64,000 bases of DNA, taken from NCBI GenBank assembly GCA_023381615.1, contig JAMCQL010000047.1:1-64000 (forward strand), read 5' to 3'. Every line of letters begins with the position of its first letter. Position 1 is the stretch's first letter. Positions 53,921 to 62,842 of the stretch are shown one piece after another. A program made the position numbers and the translations under genes. The notes under the pieces were generated by a model that had not been told where the DNA came from, made no database searches, and saw only the letters and a list, made by a program, of their open reading frames with translations. Origin of the DNA: Bacteroidota bacterium. GTDB taxonomy: Bacteria > Bacteroidota > Ignavibacteria > Kryptoniales > JAKASW01.

Positions 53921-56277
53921 TTGAACGCGATTCCGAATTACTTCGCTCGTTCGAAAAGCTTGAATTTCCGAAGTTAATCTCATTCCTAAAGACTCTTTGC
54001 CAGACCGAGCTTGGCGAGAAATATTTAGATGATATCCCGCTTATTTTCGACAAGGGTTCGCTGGAAAAAGAATATGTACTTGTCGATCAAGCGCATTCTC
54101 TAAGTGTCCGAAATATTTTTCCGGATTTAACAGGAGTCAAGGATGTGCGCGCCTCACTCGCTCGCGCATCAAAAGAAGGAAGTTTCCTGCTCGGGAAAGA
54201 ACTCCGCGATATCTCAAAACTCCTGCACGTTGTGGAGTCGGCGCGAAAAAGTCTGCTGAAACAGAAGAATGAACTTCGGGAAATTTCCGAGATCGGCTTT
54301 CAACTATATCCCGATTCGATTTTAGAGTTCAATATCAACAGGGCAATGGACGAAGAAGGAAACGTCCGCGACGATGCGAGCAAAGAGCTGCATAGGATAA
54401 GAGCGAGTTTGAATCACACACGAAGCACGCTTCGGAAGAAAATCATGACGATCGCCCGCTCATTTTCCGAAATGGAATATTCCGAAGAAGATATTTTTAC
54501 TCAGCGCGACGGGCGTCTAGTTTTACCGGTGAAAGCTGAATTTAAGAGGCAGATTCCGGGTTTAATTCACGGTTCAAGCGCAACGGGGCAGACGGTATTC
54601 ATCGAGCCGTCTTTTGCGGTCGATCTAAATAATGAAGTCATTTCTCTTCAATTCGAAGAACAGAGAGAGATCGAAAAGATACTTCGCGAGCTTACAGAGA
54701 GAATAAGGGGAGTTGTTCCGCAGCTTGTTCAAGATGTCGAGGTGATTGCTTATCTCGACAGTTTTTACGCGAGGGCGGTTTACGCAATGCGTTTAAGAGC
54801 GGTCGTGCCTGCGGTTGGAGTGGTGAAAGTGCCGCGGCTTGTCAAGGCAAGACATCCGCTGCTCGTCATAAAAATGGGACGGGATAAGGTAACTCCGATT
54901 GATATGTTTTTGGATGACACAACTCATGCAGTTGTCATAAGCGGCCCCAATTCCGGCGGGAAGACCGTGACGTTGAAGACAGTAGGTTTATTTGTTCTCT
55001 GCAATCTTGCTGCAATTCCGCTTACCGCCGATCCCGGAACGGAACTTCCTATCTACGAAAATATTTTTACGGACATTGGTGATGAGCAGTCAATTGAAAA
55101 TGACCTAAGCACCTTCACTTCACGAATTAAACATTTTGTGGAAGTGCTTCTAAAGGCTAATGACAAATCAATGGTGCTTGTAGATGAATTCGGAGAAGAA
55201 ACCGAGCCGGCGGAAGGAGCGGCGCTTGCTTCTGCGATGCTCGAAGATTTGCGGGACATAGGCTCGACATCTTTCGTTACTACGCACAACTCCGGTTTGA
55301 AAGTCTTTGCCGCCGATGCGCCGGGGATGTTAAATGCTGCGATGGAATTTGACCAGAAGACTCTCACGCCTACGTACAAACTCGTTCTTGGAAGGCCCGG
55401 TTCCAGTTATGCTTTCGAGATTGCTCAGAGAACCGGTTTGAAGCAGAAGATAGTTGAACGTGCACGAAAGTATGTCGGTGAAGGCAGAGACAAACTTGAG
55501 AATCTGCTTTTGAGAGTCGAACAGCTTGAAAATGAGCTGCGCGACAGGGTTATCGAAATAAAAAAAGAGCAAGAGCTTGCTGAGACGATGCGTCAGGATT
55601 ATGAGAAGAAAATTCATTCCGCGAAAAAAGAAGCGTCGGAAATCAGGAACAAAGCCGTTGATGAATCCGAAAAGATGGTCGTCGAGCTGAATCGAAAGAT
55701 CGAAAATATAATTCGTGAAATTCGTGAATCGAATGCTGAAAAGGAAACCATCAAGCGCGCGCACGTTCAAATCGATGAGATGAAACAACAGGTTGTGAAA
55801 TTGAAAGCGACTGAGCAAGCCGCTCGAACAAAGGGCTTTCAAATTGGCGATCCCGTTCTGATAAAAGGGACACTCCTTGCCGGAGAAGTAGTCGAGAAGT
55901 CCAATGAAAAGGGCGAGCTTTTAGTAGAAGTCAACGGTTTGAAGATGCGTGTTCACGAGAGTGAGCTTCAGGAAACGACGCGAAGCAAAATGGCAAAGGG
56001 TGAAATCACAGTCGAAGTGCAATCCGGGATTCCAACCGAGGTGGATATTCGTGGCATGAGGCCGTATGAAATTCAGACTTCAGTAGAGAAGTTCTTGGAT
56101 GACGCTTATCTCGGCGGCTTGAAGCAAGTGGAAATAGTTCATGGCACAGGTACGGGATCGCTGCGAAGGGCGGTCGAACAACTGCTGAAAGTTCATCCGT
56201 TTGTAGTTTCATTCAGAACTGGCGAACTTGGCGAAGGTGGACAAGGTGTTACGGTTGTCTCGCTGAGAGCAGATTGA
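53917..56277 (+). CDS. mutS2: endonuclease MutS2
   Basis: 786 residues. The core and clamp helices (1-300) lead to the ATPase: Walker A GPNSGGKTVTL (about 344-354), Walker B MVLVDEFGEETEPAEG (about 417-432). A long coiled coil (about 510-640) follows, then a C-terminal Smr nuclease domain (VDIRGMRPYEIQTSVEKFLDDAYLGG...VEIVHGTGTGSLRRAVEQLL, about 705-775). The mismatch-recognition domain of MutS is absent, as in all MutS2. It acts in recombination control and rescue of collided ribosomes in other species. Last gene of the operon starting at 52243. Confidence 0.96.
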   Translation: MIERDSELLRSFEKLEFPKLISFLKTLCQTELGEKYLDDIPLIFDKGSLEKEYVLVDQAHSLSVRNIFPDLTGVKDVRASLARASKEGSFLLGKELRDISKLLHVVESARKSLLKQKNELREISEIGFQLYPDSILEFNINRAMDEEGNVRDDASKELHRIRASLNHTRSTLRKKIMTIARSFSEMEYSEEDIFTQRDGRLVLPVKAEFKRQIPGLIHGSSATGQTVFIEPSFAVDLNNEVISLQFEEQREIEKILRELTERIRGVVPQLVQDVEVIAYLDSFYARAVYAMRLRAVVPAVGVVKVPRLVKARHPLLVIKMGRDKVTPIDMFLDDTTHAVVISGPNSGGKTVTLKTVGLFVLCNLAAIPLTADPGTELPIYENIFTDIGDEQSIENDLSTFTSRIKHFVEVLLKANDKSMVLVDEFGEETEPAEGAALASAMLEDLRDIGSTSFVTTHNSGLKVFAADAPGMLNAAMEFDQKTLTPTYKLVLGRPGSSYAFEIAQRTGLKQKIVERARKYVGEGRDKLENLLLRVEQLENELRDRVIEIKKEQELAETMRQDYEKKIHSAKKEASEIRNKAVDESEKMVVELNRKIENIIREIRESNAEKETIKRAHVQIDEMKQQVVKLKATEQAARTKGFQIGDPVLIKGTLLAGEVVEKSNEKGELLVEVNGLKMRVHESELQETTRSKMAKGEITVEVQSGIPTEVDIRGMRPYEIQTSVEKFLDDAYLGGLKQVEIVHGTGTGSLRRAVEQLLKVHPFVVSFRTGELGEGGQGVTVVSLRAD

Positions 56278-56599
56278 ATCTAAGATCGGAAATCTGAGAC
56301 TGAAGATCTTCTATTTAAAATCCTAACGCGAACGAGCCGGAACCAGATCGAGAAAGAGCAATAGCACACGGACTGCACAGATGACACTGATTCCCACTGA
56401 CCATTTTATTTCTTTCCGACCGCTCGTAGAGATTCTTCTCCTAAACTTTGCTCTTCACGAAAGTAACAACGCTTCGATATGCAGATGGTTTTGATCCGAG
56501 TTATTCGTGTTCTATTATGTCTTTCCATTCGGCTTTTGATTAAATTTCATCATCAAGCTATTAGTTTGTTCACAAACATTAAATTCAAACAAACCTGAA
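56278..56599. other. 322-base intergenic stretch
   Basis: No gene is seen. The first part has the words CACGGACTGCACAGATGACA (from 56369), reminiscent of degraded ACACGGAT-type intergenic repeats. The 60 bases before accC are A/T-rich (TTAGTTTGTTCACAAACATT contains the symmetric TTTGTTCACAAA) and probably hold its promoter. Confidence 0.4.
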
Positions 56600-58105
56600 A
56601 TGAGCAGGCAAATCAAAAAAATACTTGTCGCCAACCGCGGAGAAATTACGCTGAGAATTATGCGGACGATAAGGGAAATGGGAAGGCAATCTGTTGCGAT
56701 TTATTCTGATGTTGATATCGCGATGCCGTTCGTCCGTTACGCCGACGAAGCGTATTCACTCGAAGGGAAAGAAGCCCGCGAGACTTATCTCGACATACCA
56801 AAAATTATTTCAATTGCTCGCAAAGCAAAAGTTGATGCAATTCATCCGGGCTATGGGTTCTTATCTGAAAATTCGGAGTTCGCGCGCGAAGTGGGAAAGG
56901 CGGGAATTATTTTCATTGGTCCACGTGCCGACGTAATCAAGTCGATGGGCGACAAAACGGAAGCGCGAAAGTTGGTCAGCGGTTACGGTGTGCCTGTTGT
57001 GCCCGGAACACCGAATTCTATCGATGACTTAAGAGAGGCGAAAGAAGCTGCGAGAAAAATCGGATATCCAATTTTAGTGAAAGCAGCAGCTGGCGGTGGC
57101 GGAAAAGGAATGCGTCTCGTTAAAGAAGAGAGCGAGCTTGAGTCCAGTTTGCGCGGTGCACAATCAGAGGCGCTATCGGCTTTCGGAGACAACCGGATTT
57201 TCATAGAAAAATATATCGTTAACCCACGCCATATCGAATTTCAGATCCTTGCCGACAATTACGGAAATGTTGTTCATCTTTTCGAACGTGAGTGTTCAAT
57301 TCAAAGGCGCCACCAAAAAGTGGTTGAGGAAACGCCCTCCATGGCACTGACGCCGGAGCTTCGCGAGGAAATGGGAGACGCCGCCATAAATGCGGCGAAA
57401 GCTTGCGGCTACTCTAATGCAGGAACGGTAGAGTTTATTCTTGGCGAAGATGGGAAATACTATTTCCTCGAGATGAACACCAGACTGCAGGTTGAACATC
57501 CGATTACCGAAGCGACTACTGGAATTGATATTGTTCGCAAGCAGATAAAGATAGCTGAAGGAAATAAACTGGACTTTTCGCAAAAGGAAATAACGAGGAG
57601 AGGGCATTCAATCGAAAGTCGTATTTACGCCGAGGATGTTTTCAACGGTTTCCTGCCGGATACCGGAACATTGAAAATGCTGCGCGAGCCTGTGGGGAAT
57701 GGCGTGCGCGTCGATTCCGGTGTCGAAAGCGGAAGCGAGATCTCCGTTTACTACGATTCCATGATCGCAAAGCTGAGTGTTTGGGATACATCGAGAGAAC
57801 ATGCAATAAAAAAGATGCTGCGTGCTCTGGATGAATACGTGATCGTCGGAGTAAAGACAACCATACCTTTCTGCAAGTTTGTCTTAGAAAGCGATGACTT
57901 CAGAGGAGGAAAGTATTCCACGCATTTTGTTGAGAAACATTGGAACGCTGAAGGATTGAAGATCAATAATTTTGCGAACGACGGATTGGATGCAGCAGTC
58001 ATAGTCGCCGCCTCACGATTAAAAAAGAAATCGAACAAGCAAAACAGCACGGAGAGATCGGAGAAAATAAAATCCAATTGGCGCGACGGGAGGTTTGAAA
58101 GCTGA
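56600..58105 (+). CDS. accC: biotin carboxylase (acyl-CoA carboxylase alpha-type subunit)
   Basis: 501 residues. KKILVANRGEITLRIMRTIREMG opens the domain; ATP-grasp loop KAAAGGGGKGMRLV (about 159-172), HIEFQILAD, ERECSIQRRHQKVVEE (about 228-243) and EMNTRLQVEHPITE (about 290-303) are conserved. It carboxylates biotin with bicarbonate and ATP. The Lys/Ser-rich C-terminal tail (about 475-501) is not part of the fold. The biotin carrier gene overlaps the stop by one base. No carboxyltransferase gene is linked, so it may serve acetyl-CoA, propionyl-CoA or another acceptor. Confidence 0.93.
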   Translation: MSRQIKKILVANRGEITLRIMRTIREMGRQSVAIYSDVDIAMPFVRYADEAYSLEGKEARETYLDIPKIISIARKAKVDAIHPGYGFLSENSEFAREVGKAGIIFIGPRADVIKSMGDKTEARKLVSGYGVPVVPGTPNSIDDLREAKEAARKIGYPILVKAAAGGGGKGMRLVKEESELESSLRGAQSEALSAFGDNRIFIEKYIVNPRHIEFQILADNYGNVVHLFERECSIQRRHQKVVEETPSMALTPELREEMGDAAINAAKACGYSNAGTVEFILGEDGKYYFLEMNTRLQVEHPITEATTGIDIVRKQIKIAEGNKLDFSQKEITRRGHSIESRIYAEDVFNGFLPDTGTLKMLREPVGNGVRVDSGVESGSEISVYYDSMIAKLSVWDTSREHAIKKMLRALDEYVIVGVKTTIPFCKFVLESDDFRGGKYSTHFVEKHWNAEGLKINNFANDGLDAAVIVAASRLKKKSNKQNSTERSEKIKSNWRDGRFES

Positions 58106-58593
58106 TGCCGGCTATTCTGATTGACAATATGGTTGTTAATTTCTCAGTTCAAGACGGCGCCGTGTCGTTCAATGGCAAGATAATCGGACACGTAATTCTA
58201 CGTGACCAGGAGGGACGACTGCTTGTCAAAATAGGAAACAGCGTGAGAGAGATAATCTATTTTGAAAATGAGGAGAACATAGAAATTTCCACGAGCGGTG
58301 GACGTTCGACATTCAAGGTGCTCAGTGACCGGGACCTATTCCTCAGGAATTTTCAATCGGAGAAGTCGAGCCGTCATCTACATTCTGAGATTAAAGCGCC
58401 GATGCCGGGATTAGTCGTCACAGTTCTGGTGAAGAAAGGGGATAGCATAAAGCAAGGGGCAACGTTAGCTATACTCGAAGCCATGAAAATGGAGAATGAA
58501 ATACGGACGCCGCGGGATGCGGAAGTTGCGGATGTGTTAGTCAAAGACGGGGACGTAGTCGAAAAAGATCAAGTGATAGTAACCCTTCAGTAA
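58105..58593 (+). CDS. biotin carboxyl carrier protein
   Basis: 162 residues. The C-terminal ~75 residues are a biotinyl domain with the modified lysine in EAMKMENEI (about 132-140), preceded by IKAPMPGLVVTVLVKKGDSIKQGATLAIL. The N-terminal ~85 residues are beta-rich, without the Pro/Ala-rich linker of AccB, more like carriers of propionyl-CoA or pyruvate-type carboxylases. It is coupled in translation to the biotin carboxylase (TGATG overlap). Confidence 0.93.
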   Translation: MPAILIDNMVVNFSVQDGAVSFNGKIIGHVILRDQEGRLLVKIGNSVREIIYFENEENIEISTSGGRSTFKVLSDRDLFLRNFQSEKSSRHLHSEIKAPMPGLVVTVLVKKGDSIKQGATLAILEAMKMENEIRTPRDAEVADVLVKDGDVVEKDQVIVTLQ

Positions 58594-58956
58594 AACATTT
58601 TCTTGCTTTAGTCTTTTTGAGGAACTTTTTTTCAATTTTGGTATTGAAAAGAAAGTCAGATGAGTATATATTTTTCGCCGAGGTTCTACGAGAGGACAAT
58701 AATTAAGCAGCACAGAAGTATTACAACAACATCTTTTAATTAATGATAATGCTTTTGAGCCAAACACGGTTGAGATAGTGTGAGTAAGTTTTTGTTCACA
58801 GCCTCAATGCGATGATTTGGTAGTTGAATTTCTCAACATACTGGAGTACCGTTGCAAGTTCTGCACCACCTTACTTCCTATTATTATTTTGTTCGGTTTA
58901 GCAAATACCATTTCCATTCTGAAACTTCAAAAATATTCTTGGGTGAATAAACCGCA
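58594..58956. other. 363-base leader of the alternative complex III operon
   Basis: No gene is seen between the biotin carrier gene and actA. A weak hairpin TTCAAT-TTTGGT-ATTGAA lies at 58630-58647 just after a T-run. The remainder is AT-rich and must contain the act promoter, but I see no box good enough to mark. The act start has no obvious ribosome site. Confidence 0.4.
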
Positions 58957-59526
58957 ATGAACAGGACTCTTCTGGAATATACGCTGCGGGTTCGCGTCCC
59001 TGTGCTCATTTTTGTGGCGATGACCTCGATTACAGTTACTTACTTTGTAACAAGACCTGCAAGGGAAGGCATCGGTTACGCACCAAAGCAGCCAATCGCT
59101 TTTTCGCACAAGCTCCACGTAGGCACAATGAAAATTGATTGTGCATACTGCCACATCGGTGTTTATAGGTCGAGATACGCAGTTGTTCCAGCTGTAAGCA
59201 CTTGTATGAACTGCCACACGATTGCAAAAAAAACACAACCCGTAATAATTAAACTCACAAAATACTACGACGAAGGAAAACCAATTCCCTGGAAACGAGT
59301 CCAAAAGCTTCCCGATTACGTTTATTTCAGTCACAGTTTCCACGTGAATACGGGGATCAAATGTCAGGACTGTCACGGCAGAGTACAGGATATGGACGTG
59401 ATCAAGCAAGTTTCTTCGTTCACAATGTCTGCATGTTTGGATTGCCACAGAAATGCTCCGCAGCGTCTTTCGTACATTCCGAACGTTAAACCCGGCCCGA
59501 CGTATTGCGTGGCTTGCCACAGGTAA
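58957..59526 (+). CDS. actA: alternative complex III pentahaem cytochrome c ActA
   Basis: 189 residues. One N-terminal membrane helix (about 12-30) anchors a periplasmic domain with five CxxCH haem sites: CAYCH, CMNCH, CQDCH, CLDCH and CVACH. Distal His residues are in FSHKLH and FSHSFH. This matches ActA, the multihaem subunit of alternative complex III, a quinol:cytochrome c (or oxidase) oxidoreductase that replaces bc1. Maturation would need the Ccm genes at 17.7-25.3 kb. First gene of the operon. Confidence 0.94.
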   Translation: MNRTLLEYTLRVRVPVLIFVAMTSITVTYFVTRPAREGIGYAPKQPIAFSHKLHVGTMKIDCAYCHIGVYRSRYAVVPAVSTCMNCHTIAKKTQPVIIKLTKYYDEGKPIPWKRVQKLPDYVYFSHSFHVNTGIKCQDCHGRVQDMDVIKQVSSFTMSACLDCHRNAPQRLSYIPNVKPGPTYCVACHR

Positions 59527-59537
59527 GGGAAGGAAAA

Positions 59538-59747
59538 ATGAAGGAAAAACAAAATTCTGATTTGTCTTCCGGCTTACAAAGAAGAAAGATATTGGGCTGG
59601 GTGGGACTTGGTTTAGTCGGCGCGTTTGCTGTGAAGGCATTGCCGATGAAGTTCATCTCGAAAAGAATCGAACGAAAGAATAAAGTAAAAGTTTCTATTA
59701 ATGAATTAGCAGTAAAACGGAACAAGAAGGCAACTAGACATGGCTGA
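59538..59747 (+). CDS. small membrane protein between actA and actB, undescribed
   Basis: 69 residues from the ATG at 59538, which is preceded by GGAAGG. A basic LQRRKILG leads into one hydrophobic helix (about 21-38, WVGLGLVGAFAVKALP), then a very basic segment (KRIERKNKVKVSINELAVKRNKKATRHG). Its RRKILGW resembles the Tat signal of Rieske and ActB proteins, but no Cys or His cofactor site follows. The last eight bases overlap actB. I do not recognise a family; it may be a small subunit, an assembly factor, or a remnant. Confidence 0.7.
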   Translation: MKEKQNSDLSSGLQRRKILGWVGLGLVGAFAVKALPMKFISKRIERKNKVKVSINELAVKRNKKATRHG

Positions 59748-62700
59748 TTCAAATAAAGAAAATCCTGAAAAGGGTCAATTTTATTGGAAGAGTCTCAAAG
59801 AATTTCACGACGACCCTGCATCTGCTGAAGCGAAGGCAAACGAGTTCATGGCAGGAGTAACGGATGACTTTAAGTTATCCGGCATGTCGGATATGTCTCG
59901 CAGAAAATTTCTCGCGCTGTTGACGGCTTCCGCATCTTTTGCAGCGGCGAGTTGTTCCACTTATCCCAGCAAGGGTGAGGTAATACCTTACAATAAAGAA
60001 CCGCGCGGAGTGATTCCTGGAATAGCGAACTACTACGCCTCGACTTGCACTGGCTGCAATCAGGCGTGCGGGATCCTCGTGAAGACAAGAGAAGGCCGTC
60101 CCATTAAGATAAACGGTAACGACGAACATCCGGTAAATAAAGGAAAGATTTGCGCGCGAGGTCAGGCTTCGATCTTGAATTTGTACGACCCGGAAAGGAT
60201 TCGCGAGCCGCAAAAGAAAAGCGGAAGCAGCTTTTCGAAATCATCCTGGGCATCTGCGAATGGAACAATCATCAGCGCATTAAGCGCGGCGGTATCGAGC
60301 GGCAAGGAGATTGCCGTTGTGATGAAGACACTGCTTTCTCCGACAGCGAAAAAAGCGTTCGACGAATTTGCCGCAAAGTATCCAACTGTGAAACTTTATT
60401 CTTACGAGTTCTTCAGCAACGTGAACAGAAATTCTGCGTGGAAGAAGTCTTACGGCAGCGAGCAATTTCCCCTGATAAGTTGGGATAAAGCAAAGTTGAT
60501 TTTGGCTCTTGAAGCGGATTTCCTCGGGAACGAAGGAAACATGATCGAGCAGACAAGAATGTTCGTCGAGACACGGAACAATGGTGACATAAAGAATTTC
60601 AGCCGTCTGGTAGTTGCAGAATCTGAAGTGAGTATTACGGGGATGAACGCCGACATCAGGTTGAGTCTCCATCCGGAAGAACAATACAACTTTGTAATGT
60701 CGCTCTTGCATGAGTTCGTGGTTAAACGGCAAGTTTCACGATTTGCGCTTGACAGAAACGTTGTTAATACGCTGCAGGATTTTTCACTAGAAAAGTTTGC
60801 TGAAAGAAATGGGATAGATCAGAAGTCTTTGAAGGGTCTTGTTTCTTACATGTCAAAATACAAAGACTCTTCAATTGTTTACGCCGGTGACAGGCTTCCG
60901 GAGTCTGTTCACATCGCCGTTAATTTTCTCAACGAAGTGCTTGGTAGTACAAGACTTTACCGCGAAAATCAGGCAAATATTGAGCTTTTGGCATATTCGA
61001 CCGCGCAGGATTGGGAAGGCCTTGTCTCAAAAATGATGTCGGGAAATGTCGAAGTCGTCATTCATTATGACTCCAATCCGGTGTACCATCTTCCCGAAGA
61101 TTATGGTTATGCAGCAGCTCTTGGAAAAGTTTCAACGATAGTGACTCTGGCTCAAACAGAGAATGAATCTTCAGCGGCAAGTCAGTGGCTGCTTCCGATA
61201 AATCACGATCTTGAATCATGGAACGATTTCCAGACGCGCACGGGTCTTTACAGCCTTCAACAACCAGTGATATATCCATTGTATACAACACGACAGAAGG
61301 AAGCTATCGTTATAACCTGGGCATCGGGGAACGAGAGCGCGTACCATGATACGCTTTATCACGAATACCTAATGAACAGGTGGCAAAAGGAAGTTTATCC
61401 TTCCATGAAGCTTGCCGTCGATTTCAAAACATTTTGGTACAGCGCTTTGCACGACGGTGTGGTGAGCTTTGTTGAAAAGCCAGAAGGTTGGGATTCATAC
61501 AAAGTCGAATCATTCACATCTTTACCCACCCCTTCGACTTCCAAAGGTTATTCTGTGGTTCTTGCCGAAAGCTACGTCTTAGGCGACGGGCGTTTTGCAA
61601 GCAACGGCTGGCTGCAGGAGCTGCCGCATCCGGTGACGAAAGTGGTGTGGGATAATTACGCTGCTCTTTCTCCTGACACGGCAAAAGAACTCGGCGTTGA
61701 TTACAACGATCTCGTGGAAGTCCGGATTGACAATCGAAAACAGAAACTGCCCGTATTCATCCAGCCCGGAATGGCAAGGAAAGTCGTTGCCATCGAGCTC
61801 GGATATGGAAGGACAAACGCCGGTACAGTCGGAACGGGAATAGGTGTCAATGCAAATGTCTTTCTTAGCAAAAAAGGGTCTTTCAGCCAGTGGATATACT
61901 CTGATGCTGCTGTCTCTAAAGTTAACGGCAAATATGAACTTGTCACGACGATGGAGCACTATTCAATCGATAATATTTTCAACAAAGACATTCAGTTCAC
62001 CCGCGGTATAATACGCGAAGGTACTATTGACGAATATGAGAAAGATCCAAATTTCATACAGGTAGAACGCGAAGCGGATAAGCCTGTAAGCATATATAAG
62101 AAATTCGAGTACAACGGCATCAAATGGGCGATGTCTATCGATCTGAACAAATGTACTGGCTGCAGTGCTTGCGTTATCTCGTGCAACGTAGAGAACAATA
62201 TTCCTGTGGTTGGCAAAGATCAGGTTAAAGTAAGCCGTGAAATGCAGTGGTTGCGGATTGATCGATATTATTCGGGCACACCTGTCGAGCCGAAAATCAG
62301 TCTGCAGCCAATGCTTTGTCAGCAGTGCGACAATGCAACATGCGAGAACGTTTGTCCGGTCGCTGCGACGACGCACAGCCCAGACGGATTGAACATGATG
62401 GTTTACAACCGCTGCGTTGGAACAAGATACTGCTCCAACAACTGCCCGTACAAAGTTCGCAGATTCAACTTCTTTAACTTCAGATATCATTTCGATGGCG
62501 GTTACTATGCACAGCAGCCGGTTGAGATGGTCAACAATCCTGAAGTAACGGTTCGCACGCGAGGTGTTATGGAAAAGTGCACGTTCTGTGTCCAGCGAAT
62601 TGTTGAGGCACGTCAAGAGGCACTGCAGGATGGGAGGAAGTTCAAAGGAAGCGATGTGGTCACAGCCTGTCAGGAAGCATGTCCCGCTGATGCAATTATC

Positions 62701-62829
62701 TTTGGCGATATGAACGATCCAAATTCTGACGTTTCAAAAATGCGAGAACACCCGCTTGGGTATTATGCTCTCGAGGAACTCGGAACAAAACCGAACGTGA
62801 CATATCTCGCAAAGCTAAGAAACATTTGA
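59740..62829 (+). CDS. actB: alternative complex III iron-sulfur subunit ActB
   Basis: 1029 residues. A Tat-type signal SRRKFLALLTASASFAAASC (about 53-72) ends in a Cys that could be lipidated. The first two thirds resemble a molybdopterin oxidoreductase, with CTGCNQAC...GKICARG (about 105-145). The C-terminal third is a four-cluster ferredoxin: CTGCSACVISC, CQQCDNATCENVCP, CVGTRYCSNNCP and CTFCVQRI...CQEACP. This fusion is diagnostic for ActB. It faces the periplasm and relays electrons between the quinol site and the cytochrome subunits. actC follows after 13 bases. Confidence 0.95.
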   Translation: MADSNKENPEKGQFYWKSLKEFHDDPASAEAKANEFMAGVTDDFKLSGMSDMSRRKFLALLTASASFAAASCSTYPSKGEVIPYNKEPRGVIPGIANYYASTCTGCNQACGILVKTREGRPIKINGNDEHPVNKGKICARGQASILNLYDPERIREPQKKSGSSFSKSSWASANGTIISALSAAVSSGKEIAVVMKTLLSPTAKKAFDEFAAKYPTVKLYSYEFFSNVNRNSAWKKSYGSEQFPLISWDKAKLILALEADFLGNEGNMIEQTRMFVETRNNGDIKNFSRLVVAESEVSITGMNADIRLSLHPEEQYNFVMSLLHEFVVKRQVSRFALDRNVVNTLQDFSLEKFAERNGIDQKSLKGLVSYMSKYKDSSIVYAGDRLPESVHIAVNFLNEVLGSTRLYRENQANIELLAYSTAQDWEGLVSKMMSGNVEVVIHYDSNPVYHLPEDYGYAAALGKVSTIVTLAQTENESSAASQWLLPINHDLESWNDFQTRTGLYSLQQPVIYPLYTTRQKEAIVITWASGNESAYHDTLYHEYLMNRWQKEVYPSMKLAVDFKTFWYSALHDGVVSFVEKPEGWDSYKVESFTSLPTPSTSKGYSVVLAESYVLGDGRFASNGWLQELPHPVTKVVWDNYAALSPDTAKELGVDYNDLVEVRIDNRKQKLPVFIQPGMARKVVAIELGYGRTNAGTVGTGIGVNANVFLSKKGSFSQWIYSDAAVSKVNGKYELVTTMEHYSIDNIFNKDIQFTRGIIREGTIDEYEKDPNFIQVEREADKPVSIYKKFEYNGIKWAMSIDLNKCTGCSACVISCNVENNIPVVGKDQVKVSREMQWLRIDRYYSGTPVEPKISLQPMLCQQCDNATCENVCPVAATTHSPDGLNMMVYNRCVGTRYCSNNCPYKVRRFNFFNFRYHFDGGYYAQQPVEMVNNPEVTVRTRGVMEKCTFCVQRIVEARQEALQDGRKFKGSDVVTACQEACPADAIIFGDMNDPNSDVSKMREHPLGYYALEELGTKPNVTYLAKLRNI

Positions 62830-62842
62830 TCGGAGAAGAACA

